A stretch of DNA of 31,379 bases from Chloroflexota bacterium (GCA_005889395.1 VBFX01000026.1:1-31379); one strand, 5' to 3'. Shown: positions 17,082-25,475, numbered from the stretch's first letter. Made by a program: numbers and translations. Notes: a model not told the origin generated them from the letters alone.

Positions 17082-18386
17082 ATGACGCTGATCAAGTCGA
17101 TTGCCGTACTGGCCGTCTTGCTCGCCGCCATCGTCTACTTCTCCATCCGGGCGCGCCAACTCTATCGGATCTTGCGCCTGGGTCCCCGCGAGAACCGCTT
17201 CGACCACATCCCGGAACGCATTAGCGGGGTACTGAGCTACGTCGGCCTCCACACTCGCATGTTCCGCAACGTCTATTCGGGCACGCTTCACCTCTTCATC
17301 TTTTACGGCTTCGTCGTCCTCCTCACGGCAATCATCCAGGCCTTCGGCGAGGGCATCTTCCCCGGCTTCAGCCTGGCGCTCATCGGCGGCACCACCTGGA
17401 TCGCCTTCCTCCAGGACCTGTTCGGCGTCCTGGTGCTGGTCGGCGTGCTGATGGCGCTGGTGAACCGGTTGATCATCCGGCCGCGCCAATTTCACGAGAG
17501 CAACGAAATCGACGCGCTGATCATCCTCGGGCTGATCGCCACCATCATGATCGGGATGCTGGGCCAGAACGCGGCCCGTGTCGCGCAGGGTGGCGATCCG
17601 TCGGCGGCGTGGCGGCCGGTGTCCTCGCTGATCGCGCACGCCTTCGAAAGTTTCGGCTGGCAGGGGACCGCCGCGATCCCGGCGCACGAGGTCTTCTACT
17701 GGATGCACATCCTCGCGGTGCTGGCCTTCCTCGTGTACATCCCGAGCTCTAAGCACCTGCACATCATCGTCGCCATCCCCAACGTCTTCTTCCGCAAGCT
17801 GCCGCCCAAGGTGGGCGCGGCCCTTGCGCCGATCGACCTCGAGCACGCCGAGCATTACGGCGTGAGCGCGGTCACGCAGTGGTCATGGAAGAACCTGCTC
17901 GATCTCTACTCCTGCACCGAATGCGGTCGCTGCCAGGAGCAGTGCCCGGCCTTCCTCACCGGCAAGCCCCTCAACCCCAAGATGATCATCGTCGACGCCC
18001 GCGAGAACCTCTTCAAGACCGTCCGCGACGCGCCACCCGAGCAGCGGCGCGCGCCGCAACAGTCGCAGAAGCTGATCGGCGAGGCGATCAAAGAGGACGA
18101 GATCTGGTCGTGCGTCGCCTGTGGCGCCTGCCAGCAGGAATGCCCGGTCCTGATCGAGCACGTGCCCAAGATCATCGATATGCGCCGCAGCCTGGTGCTG
18201 GAGGAGAGCAAATTTCCCAAGGAGGCGCAGGGCGCGCTGCGCAGCATCGAGACCCAGGGAAACCCCTACGGCCTACCTCGAGCGCAGCGCATCGACTGGG
18301 CGCAGGGCCTCGGTGTCAAAACGATTGAGGAGAAGCCCGACGCCGAGTATCTCTACTTCGATCCTCGGCCGGTCAGAGACCTGTAA
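17082..18386 (+). CDS. EtfD/HdrD-like membrane iron-sulfur oxidoreductase, N-terminal fragment
   Basis: The N-terminal ~250 residues carry five or so hydrophobic helices like a NarI cytochrome b subunit (HLFIFYGFVVLLTAI, YWMHILAVLAFLVYI). Two 4Fe-4S motifs follow, CTECGRCQEQCP and CVACGACQQECPV. Proteins of this build (for example Rv0338c/EtfD) are thought to pass electrons from electron-transferring flavoprotein to menaquinone during fatty-acid or branched-chain acyl-CoA oxidation. Coding sense ends at DAEYLYF (about 18359); DPRPVRDL is out of frame. The C-terminal half follows in another frame. Confidence 0.85.
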   Translation: MTLIKSIAVLAVLLAAIVYFSIRARQLYRILRLGPRENRFDHIPERISGVLSYVGLHTRMFRNVYSGTLHLFIFYGFVVLLTAIIQAFGEGIFPGFSLALIGGTTWIAFLQDLFGVLVLVGVLMALVNRLIIRPRQFHESNEIDALIILGLIATIMIGMLGQNAARVAQGGDPSAAWRPVSSLIAHAFESFGWQGTAAIPAHEVFYWMHILAVLAFLVYIPSSKHLHIIVAIPNVFFRKLPPKVGAALAPIDLEHAEHYGVSAVTQWSWKNLLDLYSCTECGRCQEQCPAFLTGKPLNPKMIIVDARENLFKTVRDAPPEQRRAPQQSQKLIGEAIKEDEIWSCVACGACQQECPVLIEHVPKIIDMRRSLVLEESKFPKEAQGALRSIETQGNPYGLPRAQRIDWAQGLGVKTIEEKPDAEYLYFDPRPVRDL

Positions 18387-19014
18387 CGGCGACCCGGCGC
18401 GGCGCATCGGCAACGAGTACCTGTACCAGACCCAGGCCCAGGCCAACATCGAGGCGATGAACGCCGCCAGGGTTCGGAAAGTGATCGCCACCTGCCCGCA
18501 CTGCTTCAACACCATCAAGAACGAGTTTCCCCAGTTCGGCGGCAACTACGAGGTCATGCATCACACCCAGCTGCTGGCCCGCCTGATCAAGGAGGGCAAG
18601 CTGAAGCCGAGCAAGGCGATCGAAGGAAAATTCACGTACCACGATTCCTGCTACCTCGGCCGCTGGAACGACATCTATGACCCGCCCCGTGCGGTCGTCG
18701 AGGCCATCCCGGGCACGCAGCTCGTCGAGATCGAGCGCCATCACAAGCGTGGCTTCTGCTGCGGGGCGGGCGGCGGCCGCATGTGGATGGAGGAGAAGAT
18801 CGGGACGCGCATCAACCACAACCGCGTCGAGCAGACACTGCGGACCCAGGCGCCGCGGGTGGCGACCGCCTGTCCCTTCTGCCTGACGATGTTCCGCGAT
18901 GGAATCTCCGCAAAGGGCGCAGAGTCGCAACTCCAGGTGCAGGACCTCGCCCAGTACCTGGCCGACGCCATGGACGGGACAACCTCGGAATCAGCGGTGT
19001 CGGGGCCGGTCTAA
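18313..19014 (+). CDS. EtfD/HdrD-like iron-sulfur oxidoreductase, C-terminal fragment
   Basis: True sense begins at about 18361 with ILGRSETCNGDPARRIG. It holds the rest of the first CCG domain (ATCPHCFNTIKNEFPQFGG) and a complete second one (HDSCYLGR, GFCCGAGGGRMW, ACPFCLTM), which bind a non-cubane 4Fe-4S cluster in heterodisulfide reductase-type proteins. The opening part of the first CCG domain (VGCAGSFD... about 30 residues) is missing between the fragments. The first ~16 residues of the ORF are spurious. The stop TAA starts the palindrome AGTAACGTTACT at 19014-19025. Confidence 0.85.
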   Translation: MSKRLRRSPTPSISTSILGRSETCNGDPARRIGNEYLYQTQAQANIEAMNAARVRKVIATCPHCFNTIKNEFPQFGGNYEVMHHTQLLARLIKEGKLKPSKAIEGKFTYHDSCYLGRWNDIYDPPRAVVEAIPGTQLVEIERHHKRGFCCGAGGGRMWMEEKIGTRINHNRVEQTLRTQAPRVATACPFCLTMFRDGISAKGAESQLQVQDLAQYLADAMDGTTSESAVSGPV

Positions 19015-19024
19015 GTAACGTTAC

Positions 19025-20278
19025 TCACGCGGATCGGGCATTCGTCGGAACTCGATGACCCGGCGGCCTGGTGACCCAGCGGCCGTCCTTTCGTTCCAGC
19101 GTCCAGCCCTCTTCGTGCAACATCCGATGGTGGCGGCCGCAGACGAGGGCCAGGTTGGGAAGCGCGGTCTTGCCACCTCGTGTCCACCAGACCAGGTGGT
19201 GCCCATCACACCAGATCGCCGGCCGGTGACAGCCGTTGAAGACGCAGTCGCGATCGCGGGCGACCAGGGCCCTGCGGGTGGCCGCGGGGATCTGCCTGTG
19301 GGCGTCGCTAGCGGACTCGCTCTCAAGCTCCGCCTGACCCAGCAGCCAGCTGACCGTCGGATCGCATGCGAGCCGTTGCGCCGTCTCCATGGGAATCGGT
19401 CCGACGCCGGCCATCTCAGCGGGTGGCGCCCCCTTGAGTCCCAGCAATGTCTCGGCGCTGGCCGTGATGAGCAGGTGCGGGCGCTGGCCGCCGACAGTCC
19501 CGAGCTTGCTGCCATCGAGCGGGCGCCGCGCGAGGTCGACCAGTGCGTCGATGCGTCGCTGACCCGGCGTCCGGTCGTCGTCGTTCGCTGGTGGTGGCAT
19601 CAGCGCGCTGAGCGCCGCCTTCAGTGTCGCCCCGCCCTCGAGATCCAGCATCCCGTCCAGCCGGACCATGCCGTTCTGCGGCTCGCTCAGGTGCAAATAC
19701 CGTCGCTCGTACGCGTGATTGGCCTCGAGTAAGGCGGCCGCGGCATCCACCCGGTGCTCAAAACCCTTGGCCACGGCGGCAAAGCGGCCCGGGTCCATCG
19801 TTTGCGCCGCCTTGAGCAAGTTCTGCTCTTCCTTTTGCACTGGCGCGCTGCCGACGTTCTCCGCGGCTCGAGCGATCAGCGCGACATGCTGGTACCCGAC
19901 GTTGCCTTTGGCGAGGGCCTTTTCAATCTGTGGGAGCGTCTCGAGCTGGCGCGCGACGTTGACCCGTTCGGCGGCGGCCCCACCCGACAAATTGCACCGC
20001 TCGCGCACCCAGGCCACTGCCGAGAGGGCGCCGTCGGCTTTGTACTCACCCGACTTATCAAACCGACGCAGCCCTTTGGCAAAGACCGCTTCCAGCGGGT
20101 CGATCCCGACTTCCCGGATCTGGATCAGCCCTTCACCAAGCTCGGCGGCATCAGCTGCCCGAATGCAGGTGGCCATACGCTGCACGGCGATCTTGAGGTC
20201 TTCCGCGGCCCCCTGAAGTTCGGACTTTGCAGGCTCTACGAGCATCCCTAACGCGGCCATGCTTGCATCGTGAGGCAT
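19025..20278 (-). CDS. DUF222 / HNH endonuclease-domain protein
   Basis: 417 residues. The N-terminal two thirds is the helical DUF222 region (WVRERCNLSGGAAAERVNVA, ALAKGNVGYQHVALIARA). The C-terminal HNH nuclease motif is RDCVFNGC, then DGHHLVWWTRGGKT and NLALVCGRHHRMLHEEGW, with its zinc cysteines and histidines in place. The family is multi-copy in actinobacteria; its role is unsettled (defence or mobile nuclease). ATG 20278 is preferred; a TTG at 20302 and an ATG at 20260 are also possible. Confidence 0.82.
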   Translation of the reverse strand: MPHDASMAALGMLVEPAKSELQGAAEDLKIAVQRMATCIRAADAAELGEGLIQIREVGIDPLEAVFAKGLRRFDKSGEYKADGALSAVAWVRERCNLSGGAAAERVNVARQLETLPQIEKALAKGNVGYQHVALIARAAENVGSAPVQKEEQNLLKAAQTMDPGRFAAVAKGFEHRVDAAAALLEANHAYERRYLHLSEPQNGMVRLDGMLDLEGGATLKAALSALMPPPANDDDRTPGQRRIDALVDLARRPLDGSKLGTVGGQRPHLLITASAETLLGLKGAPPAEMAGVGPIPMETAQRLACDPTVSWLLGQAELESESASDAHRQIPAATRRALVARDRDCVFNGCHRPAIWCDGHHLVWWTRGGKTALPNLALVCGRHHRMLHEEGWTLERKDGRWVTRPPGHRVPTNARSA

Positions 20279-20384
20279 ACCTTTGAAAGCTGTCTGTCGC
20301 AACCTGCGTCCGACGAAATATTGTTGTCTAGGTCGGCCTCGCGTCAGCCATCAACCCGGAACGTCCACAAAGGCGACAGTCGGG

Positions 20385-20413
20385 TTGACTTCGATCGGCT
20401 GGTCGGGTACTGT
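20385..20413 (+). promoter_or_regulatory. promoter of the ABC exporter operon
   Basis: TTGACT (20385-20390), a 17-base spacer and TACTGT (20408-20413) form a good sigma-70 promoter. The transcript would start near 20420, leaving a leader of about 180 bases before the ATG at 20602. Confidence 0.6.
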
Positions 20414-20419
20414 ACGGAG

Positions 20420-20567
20420 GCTATGAGGCACCGCTTTCTCACAGGCACGCCCGCGACCTTCAGGGGCGGAGCCTGCCTAGCACGGGCCTCACAGTATTGA
20501 AAGCAAAGTAACTTAGACCCCGACGCGAGCGCTTTCGACCGTGTGGCCCTCAGGCCCACGGTTTTTT
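20420..20567 (+). ncRNA. structured leader RNA (riboswitch- or attenuator-like), family not recognised
   Basis: The leader folds by eye into a closed domain at 20424-20491: outer stem TGAGGC-ACCG with CGGGCCTCA (one bulged base) around an inner hairpin, CAGGC-A-CGCCC / GGGCG-GA-GCCTG. About 50 unpaired-looking bases separate it from a terminator at 20539-20567. GGGCCT in the outer stem (20484-20489) is complementary to AGGCCC in the terminator (20552-20557), so formation of one would disrupt the other. The region lies in front of an ABC exporter. I do not recognise a known riboswitch core. Confidence 0.5.
20539..20567 (+). terminator. intrinsic terminator inside the ABC exporter leader
   Basis: CCGTG-T-GGCC, a CTCA loop and GGCC-CACGG make a 9-pair stem with one bulged T, followed directly by TTTTTT (20562-20567). 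It ends 34 bases before the ATPase start codon, the position expected of a regulated attenuator. Confidence 0.75.
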
Positions 20568-20601
20568 GTTGTTCTGCGCAATTCATCGAGGAGTTGAGAT
20601 C

Positions 20602-21447
20602 ATGGCGATCCACAAGAGCGAATTGAATACCGCGGCTGTCGAGGTGGAGAGCATCTCGAAGCGCTTTGGCGAGGCTGGCCGCCCGAATCGGCTGATGCCC
20701 TGGCGGAAGGTGAAAAAGCCGAAGCTGGCGCTCGACCAGGTGTCATTGCACGTCGAGACCGGTCGGATCACCGGCATCCTGGGGGCGAACGGCAGCGGCA
20801 AGTCGACGCTGATCCGCATCCTGGCGACCTTGCTCACACCCGATGAGGGCAGCGCGTCAGTCTTCGGCTACGACGTGGTGTCGCAGGCTGACGCCGTGCG
20901 CCGCCACATCAACCGCGTCTCCGTGGAGGCCTCGTTCTTCAAAGAGATGAGCCCCTGGGAAAACATGCTCTACGCCGGGCGGCTCTATGGCAGCGGCGGC
21001 GACGGAACGCGGGATCGGGTCGAGGCGATGCTGGAGCGGCTCGGCCTGCCGCTCGACACCCTCGACAAGCCGATGAAGCAGCTGTCGCGTGGCCAGCAGC
21101 AGAAAGTCGCGATCGCCCGCAGTTTCCTGACATCGCCGTCGCTGCTGCTGATGGACGAGCCGACCACCGGCCTGGATCCGCGCTCCAAGCGCGAGGTCCA
21201 GGAACTGGTGCGGTCGATCCGGCGGGACCGCGCGGCCACCGTACTGCTCTGTACCCACGACCTGCAGGAGGCGGAGGTCCTCTGCGACCGCGTCGTCGTC
21301 ATCGACCAGGGCCGGGTGCTGGCGGACGGCACGCCCACCGAGCTGATCCGCATGCATGCCGGCAAGACCGACGGCAGCCTGGAAGACGCCTTCATGGCGC
21401 TGACCGGGAAGCGGCTCGAGGAAGACGAAGAGGAGAAGGAAGAATGA
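20602..21447 (+). CDS. ABC transporter ATP-binding protein
   Basis: 281 residues with Walker A GANGSGKST (about 61-69), Q-loop region, signature LSRGQQQK, Walker B LLLMDEP and switch histidine in CTHD. The layout matches exporter ATPases of the drug/antibiotic or lipid type (DRA/CcmA-like), with an acidic tail (EEDEEEKEE). ATG 20602 has GAGGAG 7 bases upstream. The stop overlaps the permease start by ATGA. Expression is probably governed by the leader RNA and terminator upstream. The exported substrate is unknown. Confidence 0.9.
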   Translation: MAIHKSELNTAAVEVESISKRFGEAGRPNRLMPWRKVKKPKLALDQVSLHVETGRITGILGANGSGKSTLIRILATLLTPDEGSASVFGYDVVSQADAVRRHINRVSVEASFFKEMSPWENMLYAGRLYGSGGDGTRDRVEAMLERLGLPLDTLDKPMKQLSRGQQQKVAIARSFLTSPSLLLMDEPTTGLDPRSKREVQELVRSIRRDRAATVLLCTHDLQEAEVLCDRVVVIDQGRVLADGTPTELIRMHAGKTDGSLEDAFMALTGKRLEEDEEEKEE

Positions 21448-22280
21448 CCGGAAATACCCTTCGCTGGGAGCTGAACGCCTTCGTCGGTTTCATCGAAAGG
21501 CAGAAGAACCTCTACCGACGCTACTGGGCATGGGAGGCGGTCTGGCTGCTCTACAACCTGGTCAGCGTGCTCAGCATCGGCTACCTCGCGGCCGGCCTAT
21601 CGACGCTCGGGCTCGAGCAGGGACAGGCAAACCTGCACCAGACGCAGCTTTACCTGCTCGTGGGGGCGCTGCTCTGGACCTATCTGTCGCTGGTGTTCTT
21701 CGAAATCGCCTTCGCCATCACCTGGGAGCGTTGGGAGGGGACGATCGAGTACACCTTTATGGCGCCCATCAAGCGGCTCACCCACCTCCTGGGCGTGTCG
21801 GCCGCCTCATTGCTCTATGGGATGGCGCGCACAGCGATCATCGGCATCGGCGTGGTCCTGCTTTTCAGGATCGATTTGTCGCACGCCAACTGGCTGACGG
21901 CGCTGGCGATCTTCGCGGCCGCGACCCTCCCATTGCTCGGACTTGGCATCTTCACCTCGATCCTGCCGCTCCTGTCGCCGGAGAAGGGTGAGCAGATGGC
22001 GTTCGCGGTCCAGGGCGTGCTGCTCCTTATCTCGGGGGTCTACTACCCGATCACCGTGCTGCCCGGGCCGCTCCACCTGGCCGGCATCCTCTCGCCGCTC
22101 ACCTACACATTGGACGGGATCCGCGAGTCACTGCTCCATGGGCTCTCCCTGGCGGGCGCCCTACCCGACATCGGCATCCTACTGTTGATGGGCGTGATCC
22201 TGGTGCCTGCGTCGGTCTACTTTTTCCGGCGGGCGGAGATCCGGGCCAAAAGGTTGGGGTTGCTAAAGCGAAGCGGCTAG
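21444..22280 (+). CDS. ABC-2 type transporter permease
   Basis: 278 residues with about six hydrophobic helices, the typical ABC-2 exporter permease size. The conserved ABC-2 segment SGVYYPITVLPGPLHLAGIL precedes the last helices, followed by LSPLTYTLDGIRESLL. It overlaps the ATPase gene by four bases and should form a 2+2 exporter complex with it in the cytoplasmic membrane. The C-terminus ends in a basic RRAEIRAKRLGLLKR stretch facing the cytoplasm. Confidence 0.9.
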   Translation: MTGNTLRWELNAFVGFIERQKNLYRRYWAWEAVWLLYNLVSVLSIGYLAAGLSTLGLEQGQANLHQTQLYLLVGALLWTYLSLVFFEIAFAITWERWEGTIEYTFMAPIKRLTHLLGVSAASLLYGMARTAIIGIGVVLLFRIDLSHANWLTALAIFAAATLPLLGLGIFTSILPLLSPEKGEQMAFAVQGVLLLISGVYYPITVLPGPLHLAGILSPLTYTLDGIRESLLHGLSLAGALPDIGILLLMGVILVPASVYFFRRAEIRAKRLGLLKRSG

Positions 22281-22283
22281 ATT
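22278..22283 (+). promoter_or_regulatory. -10-like TAGATT of a possible leaderless start
   Basis: TAGATT lies 6 bases before ATG 22290 of the small membrane protein, which lacks an SD. It overlaps the permease stop codon. Confidence 0.3.
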
Positions 22284-22289
22284 ACGACC

Positions 22290-22778
22290 ATGCCAAAAAT
22301 CTATTCGCCCACCCTGCATCCCCGGATCGAACAACGCAAACGGCAAGGCCCCGTCAAAGTCCGCGACGTCATGAAGAAGGATAGCCCGATCGCCCGCTTC
22401 AACACCTGGCTCGCCGTCAAGGTGACCAACGGCGTCGGCACGATGTGGTGTGCCTACGCCTTCGCAGCTCTGGCGATCGTCTCGCTTCCCGCGGCGATCG
22501 CGTCGGGTAACCCAGTCCTCATCGTCTCGTGGATCAGCCAGACCTTCCTGCAGCTCGTCCTGCTCAGCATCATCATCGTCGGCCAGAACGTGCTCGCTGC
22601 TGCCAGCGATAAGCGATCCGAGGCGACCTACGAGGACGCCGACGCCGTGCTGCATACGGCGCTCCAGATCCAGGACCACCTCCTGGCGCAGGACCTCGGT
22701 AGTCGACCCGGTTCCAGCCGCCACCCGGCACGCCCCACCAGTTCATCTCTGACACCACGAAGGAGCCGTCCGGATTGA
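22290..22778 (+). CDS. small two-helix membrane protein (DUF1003-like), 3' end damaged
   Basis: Residues 1-40 are basic and soluble. Two helices follow (NGVGTMWCAYAFAALAIVSL and WISQTFLQLVLLSIIIVGQN), and then ASDKRSEATYEDADAVLHTALQIQDHLLAQD, an amphipathic tail (span residues about 105-136). This build resembles DUF1003-like proteins of unknown function. After HLLAQD (about 22698) the ORF runs into the antisense of the CHAP gene. The true last residues and stop are missing, so LGSRPGSSRH onward is not real protein. Confidence 0.7.
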   Translation: MPKIYSPTLHPRIEQRKRQGPVKVRDVMKKDSPIARFNTWLAVKVTNGVGTMWCAYAFAALAIVSLPAAIASGNPVLIVSWISQTFLQLVLLSIIIVGQNVLAAASDKRSEATYEDADAVLHTALQIQDHLLAQDLGSRPGSSRHPARPTSSSLTPRRSRPD

Positions 22779-23298
22779 CCGACTCGACATAGGCGACGTG
22801 CCCCTGTGGCGACGTGGCGCTGATGCCCATCACCATGACGGCGCCCGCTCGGGGCGTGGCTCCCTCGGCGAAGCCGAAGGGCCGGGCGTTCCACCACCAT
22901 TGCGCGGCGTTCCCCCGCCATGGGATGTAGCGCTTGTGCGCCACCCACCAGGTGCAGTAGCCATAGCTGAATCCGTTGGCCCCCGACGCGGGAGCCGCCG
23001 CTGCCGAGGGAACGCGTGCCATCGTCCGCACCATGGGTCGCCCGACCAGTGGCTGCGCTGCCGCGACGGTCGGGCTTGGTTCCGGCGTCGCCAGGACGTA
23101 GATCATGACGGCGACGCGCGCCTGGTGCGGTATGGGCTCGTCCAGAGGTTCGATCGGACTGGAGGGCGGGACGACGGCGGCAGCGGCTGCCGCCGGAAGC
23201 GGGGGTTGCGGCATCGACGCGAGTGCACCGAAGCCGAACGCGAAGATCGCTCCTCCCCCGACCGTCAGACGCAGGGTCGCACCAACGGTGCGATTCAC
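22573..23298 (-). CDS. secreted CHAP-domain amidase/peptidase, 3' end damaged
   Basis: A signal-peptide-like N-terminus (TLRLTVGGGAIFAFGFGALA) and an Ala/Pro linker are followed by a CHAP domain. It contains the catalytic cysteine in YGYCTWWVA, the histidine in GHVAYVE and the polar residue in SEMNWWG. Such enzymes cut peptidoglycan cross-links or stems. GTG 23298 has AAGGAGG 7 bases upstream. Sense ends at WNRVDYR (about 22700); the following GPAPGGGPG... is antisense of the neighbouring gene, so a short C-terminus of the domain is lost. Confidence 0.85.
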   Translation of the reverse strand: MNRTVGATLRLTVGGGAIFAFGFGALASMPQPPLPAAAAAAVVPPSSPIEPLDEPIPHQARVAVMIYVLATPEPSPTVAAAQPLVGRPMVRTMARVPSAAAAPASGANGFSYGYCTWWVAHKRYIPWRGNAAQWWWNARPFGFAEGATPRAGAVMVMGISATSPQGHVAYVESVNPDGSFVVSEMNWWGVPGGGWNRVDYRGPAPGGGPGSGAPYAARRRRPRRSPRIAYRWQQRARSGRR

Positions 23299-23473
23299 GG
23301 TCCAACCTCCTTCCCTCAGTTGGATCAGATGCGCCGTCTACCGCTGGCCGTAGAGGACGCCGAGTAAAGAGAGGGGGTCGTACCGTTACGTAACTAGCCG
23401 TGGTCAACCCTACTACAAAGGGTCCATACCTTGTCAAGTCGTATGGGAAATGACGCGGCTTAGAATCAACGCC
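23299..23473. promoter_or_regulatory. divergent regulatory gap between CHAP and mce genes
   Basis: On the minus strand TTGACA (23432-23437) and TAGTAG, 16 bases on, could drive the CHAP gene with a leader of about 100 bases. That leader contains the palindrome GTTACGTAAC (23385-23394). On the plus strand TAGAAT (23461-23466) lies 7 bases before the epimerase ATG. No other structure was seen. Confidence 0.4.
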
Positions 23474-23890
23474 ATGCTGAGCCGGATCGACCATGTCGGG
23501 ATCGCCGTCCGCGATCTCGATGAGGCGATTCGGATCTACGAGCGGCGGCTGGGATTGCGGTCGACAGGACGGGAGCGCCTCGAGCGTGAAGGTATCGAGA
23601 TTGCGATGATCCCGATCGGGGAGAGCCGGATCGAGTTGATCATGCCGATCGATCCGGACTCGCGTGTGGAAAAGTTCCTCCAGGATCGCGGCGAAGCGGT
23701 GCACCACGTCGCCTATGCCACCGATGATGTCCGGGCTTCCCTCGAGCAGGCGGGCGCCGCCGGCGCGCAGCTGCTCGACGAAGTGGCTCGGGCGGGCGCG
23801 CACGGGACCCGGATCGGATTTGTCCATCCCAAGAGCGTCTGCGGCGTACTGACTGAGTTCGTGGAAGCGGATGGCCACTCCGGCGCCTAA
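23474..23890 (+). CDS. mce: methylmalonyl-CoA epimerase
   Basis: Interconverts (2S)- and (2R)-methylmalonyl-CoA. 138 residues of the VOC/glyoxalase fold: MLSRIDHVGIAVRDLDEAI (metal His in DHVGIAV), ESRIELIMPI, AVHHVAYATDD (metal His) and the family-typical FVHPKSVCGVLTEFVE. ATG 23474 is chosen over an upstream start at 23450 because TAGAAT ends 7 bases before it, a leaderless arrangement. The 3' end overlaps the mutase gene by 20 bases. It heads a five-gene propionyl-CoA-to-succinate set. Confidence 0.93.
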   Translation: MLSRIDHVGIAVRDLDEAIRIYERRLGLRSTGRERLEREGIEIAMIPIGESRIELIMPIDPDSRVEKFLQDRGEAVHHVAYATDDVRASLEQAGAAGAQLLDEVARAGAHGTRIGFVHPKSVCGVLTEFVEADGHSGA

Positions 23891-25472
23891 GCCCGCCGCC
23901 GACCATCCGTCCGAGCCCGCCACCGACAGCGGTCTGCCGCTCAAGCCCGTCTACCAGGCGGCCGACGCCGGGGCGGAGGCACCACCGCCGGGCGAGTACC
24001 CGTTCACCCGCGGCATTTACCCCGAGATGTATCGCCGTCGCCCCTGGACGATCCGCCAGTATGCCGGGTTCGGCAGCGCGGCCGAAACCAATCGCCGCTT
24101 CCGCTACTTGCTGGAACGAGGCCAGACCGGGCTCTCGGTCGCCTTCGACCTGCCGACCCAGATCGGGCACGACGCCGATGCCCCGATGGCGAGGGGCGAG
24201 GTCGGCAAGGTCGGCGTGTCGATCTCCTCGCTTAAAGACATGGAGACGCTGCTCGCCGGAATTCCGCTGGACCAGGTCAGCACCTCGATGACGATCAACG
24301 CCCCGGCCGCGATCCTGCTCCTGCTCTACGAGCTCGTGGCCGAGCAGCAGGGGGTGGCGGGCAGCCGGCTGAACGGCACGGTGCAGAACGACATCCTCAA
24401 GGAGTACGCGGCGCGGGGCACCTACGTCTTTCCGCCCCGCCCGTCGATGCGGCTCGCCACCGACCTCTTCGCCTATTGCAAGGACCGGCTACCGAACTGG
24501 AACACGATCTCGATCTCCGGCTACCACCTGCGGGAGGCCGGCGCCACGGCGGTGCAGGAGCTGGGATTCACTATGGCGCACGCCGTCGCCTATGTCGACG
24601 CCGCCCGGGCCGCGGGGCTCGCGGTCGCGGACTTCGCCCCGCGCATCTCCTTCTTCTTTGCCGTCTTCTCGGACTTTTTCGAAGAGGTGGCGAAGTTCCG
24701 TGCCGCCCGGCAGCTCTGGGCGCGCCTGATCAAGGACCGGTACGGGGTCAGCGACCCGCGGGCGCAGACGCTCCGATTCCACACCCAGACCGGGGGCAGC
24801 ACGCTGACGGCGCAGCAGCCCCACAACAACATCGTGCGGGTCGCCCTCCAGGCGCTGAGCGCGGTGCTGGGCGGAACGCAGAGCCTGCACGCCAACTCCT
24901 TCGACGAGGCGCTCGGACTCCCCTCCGAGATGGCGGCGACGCTCTCCGTGCGAACGCAGCAGATCATCGCCAACGAGACCAACGTCGCCAGCGTTGCCGA
25001 CCCGATGGGTGGGAGCTACCTGATCGAAGCCCTCACCAGCCAGTTGGATGCCGGGGCGAGCGCGCTGATCGCCGAGGTCGACCGGCGCGGCGGTGCCATC
25101 GCGGCGATCGAGACCGGCTTCACCCAGGATGCCATCCAGGAGAGCGCCTATCGCTTCCAGCAGGCGGTGGAGACGGGGCGTCGCGTCGTGGTTGGGGTCA
25201 ACCGCTTCCAGGGCGACGACGAAGTCGTCGAGATTGTGAAGATCAGCCCGCACCACGAGCGCGAGCAGGTCGAGGCCCTCAAGCGCCTGCGGGCGGAGCG
25301 CGATGCTGGGCGAGTCGAGGCGTCTCTCCAGGGCGTGCGCCAGGCCGCCGAGGGTACGGCGAATTTGCTACCGCCAATGCGGGAGGCGCTGCGGGCCTAT
25401 GCCACCATAGGAGAGGTGTGCGGCGTGTTGCGCGACGTGTTCGGTGAGTACCGGCCGGGGTCGCGCAGCTAG
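23871..25472 (+). CDS. methylmalonyl-CoA mutase, catalytic (large) subunit without B12 domain
   Basis: Rearranges (2R)-methylmalonyl-CoA to succinyl-CoA with adenosylcobalamin. 533 residues form only the TIM-barrel part: PFTRGIYPEMYRRRPWTIRQ, GLSVAFDLPTQIGHD, TSMTINAPAA, GTVQNDILKEY, NTISISGYHLREAG and LRFHTQTGGSTLTAQQP. The Tyr in RQYAGF is typical of methylmalonyl-CoA mutase; isobutyryl-CoA mutases have Phe there. The cobalamin-binding DxHxxG domain is absent, so a separate small subunit, not in this window, is needed. The protein appears complete. Confidence 0.92.
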   Translation: MATPAPKPAADHPSEPATDSGLPLKPVYQAADAGAEAPPPGEYPFTRGIYPEMYRRRPWTIRQYAGFGSAAETNRRFRYLLERGQTGLSVAFDLPTQIGHDADAPMARGEVGKVGVSISSLKDMETLLAGIPLDQVSTSMTINAPAAILLLLYELVAEQQGVAGSRLNGTVQNDILKEYAARGTYVFPPRPSMRLATDLFAYCKDRLPNWNTISISGYHLREAGATAVQELGFTMAHAVAYVDAARAAGLAVADFAPRISFFFAVFSDFFEEVAKFRAARQLWARLIKDRYGVSDPRAQTLRFHTQTGGSTLTAQQPHNNIVRVALQALSAVLGGTQSLHANSFDEALGLPSEMAATLSVRTQQIIANETNVASVADPMGGSYLIEALTSQLDAGASALIAEVDRRGGAIAAIETGFTQDAIQESAYRFQQAVETGRRVVVGVNRFQGDDEVVEIVKISPHHEREQVEALKRLRAERDAGRVEASLQGVRQAAEGTANLLPPMREALRAYATIGEVCGVLRDVFGEYRPGSRS

Positions 25473-25475
25473 GTC

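Noticed and set aside
18350..18372. Programmed ribosomal frameshift joining the two halves of the EtfD-like gene (and polX, pccB)
   Set aside because: No slippery heptamer or downstream pseudoknot is seen, and a frameshift cannot restore the ~30 conserved residues that are absent.
19025..20278. DUF222-HNH gene as an intein or homing endonuclease of a mobile element
   Set aside because: It is a free-standing gene with no flanking repeats or splicing motifs; the family is common in chromosomes.
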